A DNA stretch of 64,000 nucleotides from Trachythela sp. YZ-2020 (taxonomy: Eukaryota > Cnidaria > Anthozoa > Malacalcyonacea > Clavulariidae). The stretch spans positions 1,407,001-1,471,000 of the forward strand of contig JADLSH010000273.1 in assembly GCA_016169945.1 (NCBI GenBank), in the 5' to 3' direction. Shown here piece after piece: positions 40,164-50,819 of the stretch (the stretch's first letter is position 1; every line of letters begins with the position of its first letter). Below the pieces are notes generated by a model. It was not told where the DNA came from. It did not search any database and saw nothing but the letters and a program-made list of their open reading frames with translations. The position numbers were made by a program, and so were the translations under genes.

Positions 40164-41190
40164 ATAAGGTATATACACAGCTTCACTGAAAATTTGAATT
40201 CATTTGGTTCATTGCTTTAGGAGATATCGTTTTTAGCGTACTGCTAATTAGGTCAAAATTGAAAACTGAATAAAAGCTTTTATTTACTTATATTATAAGC
40301 ACAAATGAAAAATTGGACATGGAGCTCCCCTATATTTTCAAATGCTCACAAAATATACGTTGACTAATTCGGGGTCGAAGTCACATAGCCAAACATATCC
40401 TAAACGGGAGAGGTAGGCATATATATCATGAAAATGCCATGCTAGATTTTTTCAAAAATGTTTAATTAACACGTAATCAACATCTAAGTTTGGTTCCCAG
40501 CTGTGACCTCCGCCGTTGCCGTCTTTAAAAAGACACCAATGTTTAACCCTTCGGTTCTTTGAAAGGTTATGGCAGATCGACTTTCGTCGGACTTTACAGG
40601 ATGTCCTCAATCAGTCAAAGCCTTGAAGTGGAACCGTAATTATACAAAATATATAGCGTGAACACAATTTACTTTCACGCCATTATAACGCCTCTCCCGC
40701 CTAAATATAACCTACTTGTACTTGGTGTAATTTGAAATAAAATCGTTTAAATTCACTATATAGCTAGGGGTGGGGGTAGGTGGATGTCGTTGCTATGGTG
40801 GTTACTACGGGACAAAATTTCAAACAAGCTGCTATTTTCCCCTATTTACCCATTTTCCGCCAAACAAATAGAAAAATTAACACCAGAAAACGAAAAATGG
40901 ATCATTAACGATGCATAATATGGCTAATTTCAAAATAGGATTTTCCTTTAAAATTTTGTGGTATACCACCTTAAGCCCTTTTGATCATGCTGCAATTTGA
41001 TTGGTCCATTCTACAAGCACTTGGAAGCATCTGTTGTATAGTAATTTTCACAAACGTTCTCAACGCACTGGCTGTAAACATCGCTTCAAAGATTTTTCTT
41101 CGAAATTTTCCCGGATATTTGGCTGAAAGTTAGTGTTCTTTGTTGGATATTGTTATATTTTGTTAAATTGCTTGTAATTTTCGATAAAAT

Positions 41191-42497
41191 ATGGCAAATA
41201 ACCGCAATAGAAAGAGAAAAAAGGCAAGAATGCCGCCGTGCAAGAAAACAAAAAACCATGTAACAACGAAAACCCTGGGCCTTCTGGGATGAAAATAGGC
41301 GATGTAAGTGAAAAGCTTCGCGAAAATCCTGCTCTCACGGACTCAGTTAAAGAATGTACAATATTTATGGACTTGGGAGTCCTTTTTAATGTGTTTAATG
41401 AAATTCTGAGATGCCCTGAATGTGGGAACAACATGACCTGCCATGTTGATATGCAGAAGAAGAATGGCTTTTCTCACTACATAGTTCTGCAATGCAACAG
41501 TATGGAATGTGAATGGAAGTACTGCTTTTATACATATAAAAAACAGGGGCATTCATATGAAAATAATGTCATGTGAGGGCTGCCTTGGCATTTAGAGAAA
41601 TTGGTCGGGGACATAAAGCTATGGTAAGTTGGTAACATTTGACAAAGTAATGAACATGCCACCACCGTCAACAAGCCGGAAATTTACAAAGCTACAAAAG
41701 AAAAAGCTGTTGCCTGTTGTTAAACAGTTGGCAATTGACAGTATGGCGAATTGACAGTATGCTTGCGATAATGAGGCAGGTGAATGTGGGTCATGTGTCA
41801 CATAATGGTGTCGTAACCGCCATCTCATTAGATACAAAAAAAATGTCTAGATGTAGAAATATTGTCAGATAAATGTCAAGCATGTCAAAAGTGGCAAAAG
41901 AAGGTAAATGATCCAAAGTATCAAGAGTGGAAAGTAAATCAAATTTGTAAGATGAACCACACTGGAAGTGCCAACAGTATGGAAACAGCTGGAGCACTGC
42001 GAATTTTTGAGAGATCCTATGTAACAAGGGGTCTACGGTACAAGGACATGCTTGGTGATGGCGACTCGTCCACATATAGTGCAATTACAGAGAGCAAGCC
42101 CTATGGAGATGATTGCATCCCAAATAAACTAGAATGCATTGGACATGTACAAAAGAGAGTGGGAAGTCGGCTGCGAAAGTTAAAAAGCACAAAGAAATGT
42201 GTGAAATTGAGTGACGGCAAAGGATTTGGGGGTAAAGGAAGACTAACTGATGGGAAAATTGATATTTTACAAAACTATTATTGCCTTGCAGTAAGAAAGA
42301 ACTTGGATGATGTTAACAAAATGGCCACAGCTATTAAAGCAACATTATTTCATGTGGCTTCGACTGAATTAATCCACAGCATCATCTTTGTCCTGATGGT
42401 GACGACAGTTGGTGCGGCTACAAGAGGGAGAAAGAGTCATTTCAGAGTCATACCTCAGTGCACTGCTGATGAAATTGATCCAATTTTTGATAACTTA
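41191..42497 (+). pseudogene. Mutator-like transposase, N-terminal two-thirds (broken)
   Basis: Starts MANNRNRKRKKARM; after a frameshift the C-rich zinc region CPECGNNMTC...CEWKYCF; frameshifts; VNVGHVSHNGVVTAISLDTK; CQACQKWQKKVNDPKYQEWK; GSANSMETAGALRIFERSYV; GLRYKDMLGDGDSSTYSAI; KLECIGHVQKRVGSRLRKLK; GKGRLTDGKIDILQNYY; then in another frame PQHHLCPDGDDSWCGYK. These are the blocks of the animal Mutator-like transposase domain, with D of GDGDS preserved. The catalytic block with the first acidic residue appears deleted around 41,750. Homology stops at 42,497, where the Pao element begins on the other strand. Confidence 0.88.
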
Positions 42498-42831
42498 AAC
42501 CACGAACTGTTCCATCGTTACCCGTAACTCTGCGAACTACTCTACCCAATTTCCACTTGACTTTATCCTTCGTATCACCCTTCAATAGAACGACTCCCCA
42601 TATCTTCGGTAGGTTTTCTGCAGCTTGCATAACACTACGCCATCTCTCGTCAAGTGCATTAACATATTCTCTCAAGAATCTCTTTCGTAGATGTTCCTTG
42701 CTTCTTTGTACAAACGCTGCACGTTTAGTGATTTCTTCTCCTACCACTTCCAAATCTTCTTCCAAGACTGGCGAATTCTTACCTCTTAGCAAAATGTTTG
42801 TTGTTAACACAGGCTCTTCAAACTCCTCTCC
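42493..42831 (-). pseudogene. Pao integrase C-terminal domain (DUF5641-like)
   Basis: The minus frame reads EEFEEPVLTTNILLRGKNSP, RKRFLREYVNALDERW, DTKDKVKWKLGRVVRRVTGN. LTxNxLLxGr, KRWxxEYL and WxxGrV are hallmarks of the domain that ends BEL/Pao pols. It is cut from the upstream integrase by a LINE (left edge 42,832) and from its own tail by the 9.87-kb block. Confidence 0.88.
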
Positions 42832-43985
42832 TTATTATTATTATTATTATTATTATTAAGTCTTTACATCAATAGTTACATCAGACGTGTAACTTTACAA
42901 AGTTAAGAAAATATTAAAATGATATACATACTTACAAAGTGTTATTACTAATACAATACTAATTAGAATAATTATGTACATAATTATGTAAAAGTTAAAG
43001 TTTACTAATTTTTATTTAAAAAACTATTGAGGTTAAAAATTTAAAAATTTGCTACCTTTACTAATTAAAATAGTCAAAAAGATTCGCTGTTTCTTGGCTG
43101 GAAGTAACTCATATAATATATGTTCTGGATTTTTCCTTATCTTATCAAATAAGCGTTTGTCTCTTTCTTCGATTACCTTCGATATTTTAATGAGTTTTGT
43201 AGTGTATCCAAATCTGTGGGCTCTTTTAAAAAATTTGTCAATTCTTTCTAAATATTTTATCCCAAGGGCAGAACCCCATACTTCAATTCCATATGAGAGG
43301 AGTGACATAATCAATGAATCAAACAATTTCGTCAGTTGTTCCATCGAATATCCATTATATCGGCATATTCTTAAAATGTACATGCGGCTGCTAGCTTTAG
43401 TAAGTAAATTATCAATGTGCATATCCCAACAACCGGGTTCATCTTGGAATAAAACCCCAAGTAATTTCAACCACATTTTTCGCTCTATACCTGCAATCGG
43501 GGGTGGTGGTGGTTTTGCAGTTTTGCCACTCACGATCATTTCCCACGTTTTTGATAGGTTTAAAGACATTCTGTTTATTCTTGACCAGTCCTCAATGCTC
43601 CTTACTTCAGCAGTCGCAGAATCACAATTTAATTTAACCGGAGCACTAACGGTCATATCATCTGCGAATTTCACCAGGAGATTGTTACGCGGATCCTTAA
43701 TTGCTATATCGTTAATCATTAATGAGAATAAAAATGGACCGAGTACCGTACCTTGCGGTACACCCTTATTAATGTCAACGTAGCTTGTTTCAATTCCATT
43801 AATTACAACCCTTTGTCTTCTATTTGACAAGAAACTTATGATCCAATTAATGATGTATGGGTTAATATTAGCTGTTTTTAGTTTCTCACAGAGGATGTGG
43901 TGTGGCACGGAATCAAAGGCTTTCTTGAAGTCAAATGATATTACTCGAACATGATCGGCTCCTTCATCTAACCACTTGTACCAGA
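42832..43985 (-). mobile_element. 5'-truncated LINE with RT palm and (TAA)n tail
   Basis: The minus frame from 43,985 reads VRVISFDFKKAFDSVPHHIL (motif A Asp), KGVPQGTVLGPFLFSLMIND (motif B), VKFADDMTVS (catalytic FADD) and a thumb region to a stop at 43,033. It is intact over about 310 codons. A 150-bp 3'UTR ends in (TAA)9 at 42,834-42,858, the 3' tail expected of CR1/L2-like LINEs. It is inserted in the Pao integrase between NNRPLS and EEFEEP. Confidence 0.93.
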
Positions 43986-44520
43986 TAATGGTCGATTGTT
44001 CATGGTTTGTTCAACATCGAGTAATACTTCTTCGAGCTCATTGAAAGACAACAACTTCCCAACAATAACCTTCGACAAACATCTCTTCATAATTCCGATC
44101 AAGCGCTCGAAGAACCAACCCAACCAAGGGGCGCTGGATAAATTAAACTTCCATACAATGCGCTTCTGCCCCATAAAACTAGATAAGTCATTATCTTTCT
44201 TGAGCGTAGACAGCCACTTACTTGTCGCAACGAACGTCTGCCCGTTATCACTAACTATTACTTGTGGACAACCTCTTCTAGCTATGAACTATCTCAACGC
44301 TCGCTTGAATTCTTTAGCTGACAATCCGGACAAAGCTTTAGGTACACAGCCCGGATACTCGCACACGTGAACAAGGCAATGTAGGCTTTGCCAATTGTGT
44401 TTGAATGTTTGTATAGAATAGGTCCGGCAAAGTCTACTCCAATAACTGCAAAGGGATAAGTTAACTCTGCCCTAAAAGAAAGTAGTGTGGACTTGGTTGT
44501 AGATGGAACTGGCGTCACAC
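43982..44520 (-). pseudogene. Pao integrase catalytic core
   Basis: VIGVDFAGPILY (first Asp), a frameshift near 44,345, an in-frame TAG, QVIVSDNGQTFVATSKW (second Asp) and APWLGWFFERLIGIMKRC (Glu): a complete DDE triad, split over frames. MNNRPLS marks the point of LINE insertion. Confidence 0.88.
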
Positions 44521-44530
44521 GATATATTTT

Positions 44531-44953
44531 TCAGGTGTTGCATTTGTGAACCGCGCTTTTCACCTTCGACCGTAATTTAGGTATCCAATATTTCTCTCTC
44601 AGGCTAGCCATAGTTGAGGACCCTCCCCCGTGCAATCTTTGTCTGTGGTGGTACGAAATCAGTAACTGGATAAACTGGTGATCTCGTGGTAGGTAGATTG
44701 GCCTGTATCCTGGAACTCTCCCAACATATCTCAACACCCCGTCATCATCCTTCTCCACATTAACAGCTGATTTTACTTCTTCACACTGTTGAACCTGGAT
44801 GATTAATGTCTGCTCAGCTGCTTTCATTTCCTCTGTCGTCAGTGGCCCGGTCAGCCGTTTCCCACGACAATTATGGCAGAAGCGTTTTATGTAGGCGATT
44901 ACTCTCAAGAGCTTCCAATACGATGAATACTTGTCTAGCATGGAGGAAATCAC
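44531..44953 (-). pseudogene. Pao integrase zinc-binding domain
   Basis: LISYHHRQRLHGGGSST, then LREKYWIPKLRSKVKSAVHK and C: the HHCC-type H2C2 zinc domain preceding the integrase core. The upstream part (CHNCRGKRLTGPLTTEEMKA) is the linker after RNase H. It is open for 140 codons, then shifts frame. Confidence 0.88.
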
Positions 44954-45432
44954 GTCAGATGTAGGTGTATCTGCCTCGGTTCCTTGCAGAAGGGTATCCC
45001 GTTTTTAGGTGTAATCCTCTCATGATTCGTTTCTGTGGAGTCCTTTACCTCCGGTTGATTTGGCCAACAATCTGAATCTTTCAGCCAATCAGGACCGTTT
45101 AACCACAATGATCCGAGGTTTCTGGGAATTGTTTCTCTACTGCCGATGTCGCTTGGATTCTCCTTTGTTGGAACATAGTGCCAAGTAATGAAGTTGTTCT
45201 CCCTAATGGCTTTCGTGCGGATACGTACAAATTGTGACCAGGTTCCTTGACCTTCAATCCAGAACAACACGGTAGTACTATCTGTCCAACAGTGGTATTC
45301 TTGGATGGAACTTTCTCGCAAGGTTAAGGTTTCTTTCACATGTTTCATTAACTTGCTAAGCATATGGGCGGCTACTAACTCTATACGAGGAATGGTTAGT
45401 TGTTTCGGGGCAACTCGAGCTTTAGATACCAA
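44950..45432 (-). pseudogene. Pao RNase H domain, N-terminally truncated
   Basis: VSKARVAPKQLTIPRIELVA, HCWTDSTTVLFWIEGQGTW and NPSDIGSR: the Glu (RIELVAA) and Asp (WTDST) catalytic regions of Pao-type RNase H. The first catalytic Asp motif (FSDAS type) is absent because upstream sequence is replaced by the LINE ORF1 piece. Confidence 0.88.
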
Positions 45433-45435
45433 TAG

Positions 45436-46850
45436 ATGTTGACGATTGGGTTTGTATTGTGGAGAAACTTGTTCTGTATTGTGGAGCTTAAATGCTCAAT
45501 ATTGTCGCAGCATTCTTTACTTGAGTTCTGTATTAAGTTATTGGTTCCAGCGTGTATGATAACATCTGTGGGAGGAAAATGCACATGGGCTTTTTGAATC
45601 TCATTTGCTATTTCCTCAGCTCTTTTTCCTGGGTATATTAACTTTCGAACTGAGCTTTTTGAAAGCTTGTGGGGATTAATATCTTTGATCATCGAGTCTC
45701 CAATTAGTAGGATGTTTGGCTTGGATTTCTTGCCTCGAGGATCTTGGGTTCTCTCGTTGTTATTGTCTTTTTGCTGGTTGTTATCGGTCCGCTGTTTTGC
45801 ATATGCAGAATAGTCGCGTCTTTTGTCTTGGTTGGGCCTCTGGGTGTAATTAGGTGATTCAGCTTGATTTCTATTCTTGGGGATTTGTTTTTGAGATGGT
45901 ATTTGAATCTCATTATCACTTTCATTATCACTAAGCACAGAATACTGGTTTATTGTTTCCACTGTTCTATTGTGGTTCTTTTCCCCAGAGTGCTGATCAC
46001 GTAATGTGTTTACACTCTGATTTAACTTTCGATTGTTGACGACATTCCATGTTGTTTCTTTACCACAATTCTCCTGATCACTTTGTAAAATTTTTATTGC
46101 CGTTATTAAACTCTTTTTTTCATTTTCCAACTCTTTAATTCTCGTGTTTAGATCGGATGTTATATACTTATAGTTATTGACTTGGTCTGATAGTATGACG
46201 TTTTCTTCCTTTAGTTTTGTATGATCTTTTACCAGGAAATCTCGGTATTCATCAGTACTAGACACTTCAGTCGTCTTGGGCTGTCTAATTTCTTGCAAAA
46301 GTTCGTTGATTTTATTTGTAAAGCGTAGTTCAAGGTTCCGTATACTGTCGAGTACTTTATCGTAATTCGCTGCTTCGTGTGAAGTAGGGTTGTTTTTTAT
46401 CATGCCATTGCTAGCGCTGTCACCGCTCTCGCTGTCGTTTTCTTCAAGCAGAACGTCTGATGCTTCGGTTTCTTTATCGACTAGCTTGGCCATTACTCGC
46501 AATTGAGATTTCATTTCCTCACTTGCTTCCCCTTTAATAGTTAAAGAATAATTGTTTGAGTACCATCGCATTTCGAAGCCTTCCGTCTCGAGTAGTTTGC
46601 AATAACCACCGGGTGACGACCATTTTACTTGCTTCTCGAGCAATTCATTCATTAGAGATTCGATATTTTCGAATGAGCCATCCCATCTGAGCTTCCCCTT
46701 CTCTGTAATTGTAAGATTTTTCACAGCATTGATGGTATTCATAATGATATGATGATATGCTTGTGCTGTAGTTGCTAAGATTTTCGTTTGTGTTGTTTTA
46801 CAGTTTTTGAAACGGAGCTCTCCTGTTGTTCCGCAGCCAATGACGCTCCT
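45436..46850 (-). mobile_element. LINE ORF1 piece with SGNH esterase domain, fused in frame to Pao RT
   Basis: Within the 666-codon ORF 45,396-47,396 the first 180 or so codons are Pao RT. The rest is FKNCKTTQTKILATT, WSSPGGYCKLLETEGFEMRW, a coiled coil (KLKEENVILSDQVNN...), a Gln/Asn-rich basic linker and an SGNH-type block (PNILLIGDSMIKDINPHK, VIIHAGTNNL). Coiled coil plus esterase is typical of ORF1 in CR1-like LINEs. No ORF2 or 3' tail follows; Pao RNase H resumes in another frame. Confidence 0.8.
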
Positions 46851-47440
46851 CGGAATGGTCAAATACGGATGTTCCTTTATTGATCGTAGCCATTTCTCCC
46901 ACCGAATGAGAATCTCATTTGGTACCTGCTCATCCCACTTCAGATTAAGGAGACATACTTCACTGTAAATCAGCTTCCCAACAATCGTAACAGGTGCAGC
47001 AATACCCAATAAATCAAATATTCCGTTTACCACCGACAATATCTTTCGTTTAGTCATGGGGCCACTTGCTTGTTTCTCTATGTATTCTCCAATTTTGATA
47101 CTGAAGGAATCATCCTGTTCGTTCCATGGAGTTCCTAAGATCTTTGCATCTTTCGTTTCACTTCCAACCACCTGATCTGTGTAAGTACCCTGGATGTTTC
47201 CCACATAGTCACTGTCCGCGGTTTCGGTAAGTTCTGGGATGTTACTGTGCCATTTGTGCAACTCAAATCCTCCTTTAGCCATAATGATAGTCGCTTCGTC
47301 CTTGAAACGTTTCAGCTCTTCAGCATTGTCTCCACCTGATTGAACATCATCAACATAAGTGTCACTTAGTAAGTCCTCGACCGTTTCAGGAAACATTTCA
47401 GCGTACTGAATGATATGCTTCTGGATTGTCGCACCAAGTG
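46850..47440 (-). pseudogene. Pao reverse transcriptase, C-terminal half
   Basis: Contains LLSDTYVDDVQSGG (catalytic YVDD), ELKRFKDEATIIMAKGGFEL, KWHSNIPEL, ILSVVNGIFDLLGIAAPVTI and IRWEKWLRSIKEHPYLTIPR, the connection region of BEL/Pao pols. A two-base insertion near 47,440 breaks it from the N-terminal half. Confidence 0.92.
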
Positions 47441-48505
47441 TATGTATGGACTTGGACCTGAATCAAATACCACTCTTGTAAATCTGTATGCAACAATTTG
47501 TCGGTCCTCCAAATTGTTGTACCAGAATAGTCTAAGGGCATCTCTATCTGCTGGATCAATCTTGATTTGTAAAAATCCTTTCTGTATATCACCTGTTATA
47601 CAGTTTGGTTTCATTCGATTCCTCAGCAGAATGTCAAATAGTTTTGGTGGTAATGAAGGCCCCGTTTCAAGACAATCGTTCAGCGATGGTTGCTGAGCTT
47701 CTTTGACTGAACAGTCATATACTATTCGCAATTTGGTTGATTCAGTACTGTCTTTGATGACTGGAACATAATGAATGTTATCCCCACTTGGCATCATTGG
47801 TAGACACTCCAGGATACCTTGCTGCTGCATTATCTCGTGATATTCTTCAAGCTTACCCACTTTCTCGAGTCGGTAAGTGGTTCTTCTTAACCTTGCAATG
47901 GTGGGCGGGGGTGGGTGGTCTGGTTTCCAAGGTAGGCGGGAGGAATATGTTCCATCTTCTAAACGTTGAAGGTTATCTTGGAACTCTGCGTGATTAAAAT
48001 CCTGCTTTAAATCATCGGACAGCCCTAGTACTTCTAAAGAGCACATCTGCTGGAATTCTTCCTGGCTTGTTTTCAAAAGGAAATTTCTCTCCGCTCGCTG
48101 GTTGGTTGCAGCCGGGCCCTTCCCCGAGATAACCCAGCCAAGTGCAGTGAATTCAGTCCCTGGGTCTACATCTGGATTTGGACCTAGGATTGGTGGTTCG
48201 GTTGTCCTAATTCTCTGGAAGTCAGCCGCTCCAATGATGATGTGAACTGGCAATTTTTCTGTTGTATCTTCATCACAGAATTGCAGCCGCTTTAACCGCC
48301 AGTTCATTTCTTTCAAGCGAACAACTTGGGGTTTGGGGAGATACGTCAAGATTGTTTTTTCAGCATTTATGCATTCAAGGTCAAACTTAAAGCCCTCGAC
48401 AGCATTAGATTCAACACAAACTTTGTACACTTCTGCAGTTTTGTCTACCGTCCCATACATTTGTTCAATAACTCTTTTCTCTACCTGAGCTGGTCGTATA
48501 TAGAT
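47440..48505 (-). pseudogene. Pao protease C-terminus and RT N-terminal half
   Basis: EQMYGTVDKTAEVYKVCVES, VHIIIGAADFQRIRTTEPPI and TALGWVISGKGP (protease end); then LEEYHEIMQQQGILECLPMM, KLRIVYDCSVKEAQQPSLND and CITGDIQKGFLQIKIDPADR (RT motif A). It is open for 364 codons. The start of the protease lies at 48,9xx on the opposite strand. Confidence 0.92.
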
Positions 48506-48559
48506 CGAAACCCATTATCCAGCGATGAGGTGGGCCCCCCAAAGAAATCCGGTCCATAA

Positions 48560-48995
48560 GGATCACATGACCGAAACACAAGAGGCAAAATGTTCATGAC
48601 TAATTTTGATCCAAATCAACGTAAGAAACAAACCTGTGTATACTGTGGCTTAGACAATCATCGGAGTGTTGATTGTATCAAAGTTCTTGATATTGCCTCA
48701 AGGAAGGAGATTTTACAGCGCAAGAAATTTTGTTACAATTGCACTGGTCATGGACATTTGGCCTCGAAATGTAGATCACGTAGTTGTAGTAAGTGTAATG
48801 GACGACATCACACCACCTTATGTGATGTCACCATCCCTGGTAAATTACGGAGCTCAACCTTTGAATCCCCAAAACCACCCGAAAGAAACCTAGGTGCCCG
48901 CGCTGTGAATACAACTATCCATCCATCTGTTATAGCCAAGGTGAATAATGTACAGGCTAGAATTCTAATAGATAGAGGAGCAAGTAGCTCCTAAC
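48560..48995 (+). pseudogene. Pao gag zinc knuckles and protease active site, inverted
   Basis: The + strand reads MTNFDPNQRKKQTCVYCGLD, FCYNCTGHGHLASKCRSRSC and CNGRHHTTLC (Cys/His knuckles), then QARILIDRGASSS, the retropepsin D-T/S-G motif with Arg in place of Thr. Flanking gag and pol parts are on the minus strand, so about 450-500 bp is inverted in place. Confidence 0.9.
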
Positions 48996-48997
48996 TT

Positions 48998-49800
48998 CCG
49001 GAGATTCTCCACTAGCTCCTGAAGTCCCCACTCTTCCCATTTATCATTATTCCTGTGTCAAGGCTTCCCTCACAGGGCCCAGCTTATCAATGATACTGTA
49101 AACATAACCCTGGGCACCCTCAAGCTTATTATTCATAGTTGCTTATTATTCTTGTTGTAAAAAGAATGAACATCTCTTACCTTGTTGGTGTTGGTAATGG
49201 TCGGCAGTGATTCCAGTTCCTTAATTAGTGCTTTATGTACCTTACAATCCTTCCCGTACGTGGCTTCGAGAATTTTCTTAGCTTCCTCGTATCCCTCCTC
49301 AGTATGCGGTAGTCCCAATACATGTTCTTTCGGTTTGCCTTTTACTAATTCAAGTAGATAATTAAATTTGCTTATCTTTGAAATACCCGAGTTGTCTACT
49401 TCTATAGTAAATTGATTCCAAAACCTCAACCAGTCACGATAATCACCCTCAAATGGTGTCATAGTATATTTCTGTAATTTAACTGCTTGTGGTTTAGCAC
49501 CCACATCCTCTGACATTTTCTTTATTAATTCCATCTCCAATTCAAACTTTTTCTTGCACCAGTCCTCTTCCTGTTTTTGTTGACGTGCTCGTTCCTCCTC
49601 ACGTTATTGTTGCTCTGCCCTATTCATCTTAGATTGCTCTTCCAGCATGACTTTCTGTTCGTATAGTACTCGCTCGTGTTCCATTTGTCGCTCACTCTCG
49701 CTAAACTCACTTAATTTCTGTTTTACTTTGTTTTGAAATTCACGAATAACATTTAACTCGTCTTTCTTGCTCTTGGTCCATGCTTCGTTTCATCTTGCTG
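48998..49800 (-). pseudogene. Pao gag N-terminal and central region
   Basis: An N-terminal Glu/Gln/Lys-rich coiled coil (NVIREFQNKVKQKLSEFSES) with one internal stop near 49,601. Then LQKYTMTPFEGDYRDWLRFW, NYLLELVKGKPKEHVLGLPH and EEAKKILEATYGKDCKVHKA, the DUF1759-type gag domain, then a frame-broken DKLGPVREALTQE and EEWGLQELVENLRK to 48,998. Confidence 0.9.
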
Positions 49801-50159
49801 CTGCTTTTACGGTGTCCCGCATTATCAGGAATGTAATAGAGCCAGACGAAATCGATGTAGTATGGAGTAAGTGCAACATGCGATGGAATATATAATACCA
49901 ATAAAAACTGAATAGAAGTATTAAACCCCCCAGTGAAACAACTGCAGCGGATAATATTGAAATTTTTGTATATTTAGAGGAGAGTTCAATTGGGATGTTG
50001 TACAGCGAAGAGATGTGTGTGGGAAAGTCAGAAAGCTTGCTGCTTCTCGCCTTGGGCGAGGGGATACAAAAACGAGCGCATATGATGTTTTTGAGCGGTG
50101 GAAACCAGCTTATATGCGGAACATCTTTGTAAGTATATATTTTCCATAAAGTTAGTAAA

Positions 50160-50275
50160 ATATAGAAAAGGAAAGGAAAGAAAAGGGAAGAAAACAAAAC
50201 AAAAGGAAAGAAAAGGAAAGGAAAGGAAAAAAAAGAAAGCAAAGCAAACTAATGTAATGTAAAGTAAAGTAAAGT
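50160..50275. repeat. GGAAA/AAAGG purine microsatellite
   Basis: Runs of AAAAGGAAAGGAAAG followed by AATGTAAAGTAAAGTAAAG. It lies just 5' (minus sense) of the Pao gag. Confidence 0.8.
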
Positions 50276-50287
50276 AATTTGTTACTA

Positions 50288-50475
50288 ATATAGAAAGAAA
50301 ATGCAACAGACTATGGCGAGTACCACTGGGGTTGTAATGATTGATGACCCAGAGATAACCAAGACCTTCAGCGAGTTTTTGTTGCAGGCTCAATGAAGGA
50401 ATGAGTTCGACAAAAGGAGCTGCTCTTATTTCATCCAACTCTCCAGAATTAGCACGGTAATCAACCAGTTTCTAT
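50288..50475 (-). CDS. Candidate exon of an unrecognised gene
   Basis: Between an acceptor-like TGTATATAG and a donor-like TTA|GTAACA the minus strand is open and has coding-like composition: LVDYRANSGELDEIRAAPFV, ELIPSLSLQQKLAEGLGYLW, NPSGTRHSLLHFLSIL. A phase-compatible stretch after an AG near 50,112 (LVSTAQKHHMRSFLYPLAQG) reaches a stop at 50,028. I do not recognise the family; it could be chance or an element-encoded ORF. Confidence 0.3.
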
Positions 50476-50819
50476 ATACATTAGTTCATTTGTATTTTCG
50501 TATAGCTTACACTGCATTTTAAATACTAGCAGGATGGAAGAATTTCTTCCTGATTTCTATACTAGAGTAAATATATTCAAATGTATCATTTCCATTGTCA
50601 GTACACTACTAGTCGTATAGGTTGCTCATTGAAGAACTTTCTTAGAGGTTTGTTTGTTGGGTTAGCACCAAATTTCCGTTAGCAAAATAATGCATGACAA
50701 AGGCCTTGATGATTAAAAATTCAGTTATGTAATATACTAGACAGTACTTAACAGAACTGCTGGAAGAGTCATTAAATTCAATTATATTAAATCGAATAGT
50801 TCAGAGCCACATGACGGTA

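Larger units (their letters stand above)
33651..40970. mobile_element. TTAA-flanked inverted-repeat element, hosting a DIRS-like insertion
   Basis: The ends GGTGGTACACCACAA (33,651-33,665) and TTGTGGTATACCACC (40,956-40,970) are inverted and flanked by TTAA (33,647-33,650; 40,971-40,974). Only about 1.2 kb belongs to the element; the rest is the DIRS-like insertion 34,048-40,163. The ends start GGTGGT, like those at 33,411. Confidence 0.8.
32346..49830 (-). mobile_element. BEL/Pao LTR retrotransposon, broken and multiply interrupted
   Basis: Minus-strand order: gag (49.8-49.0 kb), gag zinc knuckles and protease start (inverted, 48.56-48.99), protease-RT (48.5-47.4), RT end (47.4-46.85), RNase H (45.43-44.95), integrase (44.95-43.98), DUF5641-type end (42.83-42.49), pol tail (32.64-32.36). 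A purine-rich run on the minus strand (AAAATAGGGGGAGGG at 32,347-32,361) follows the tail and could be the polypurine tract. LTRs were not identified. Interruptions: 9.87-kb block 32.63-42.49; LINE 42.83-43.98; LINE ORF1 piece 45.44-46.85. Frameshifts and stops make it non-functional. Confidence 0.88.
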
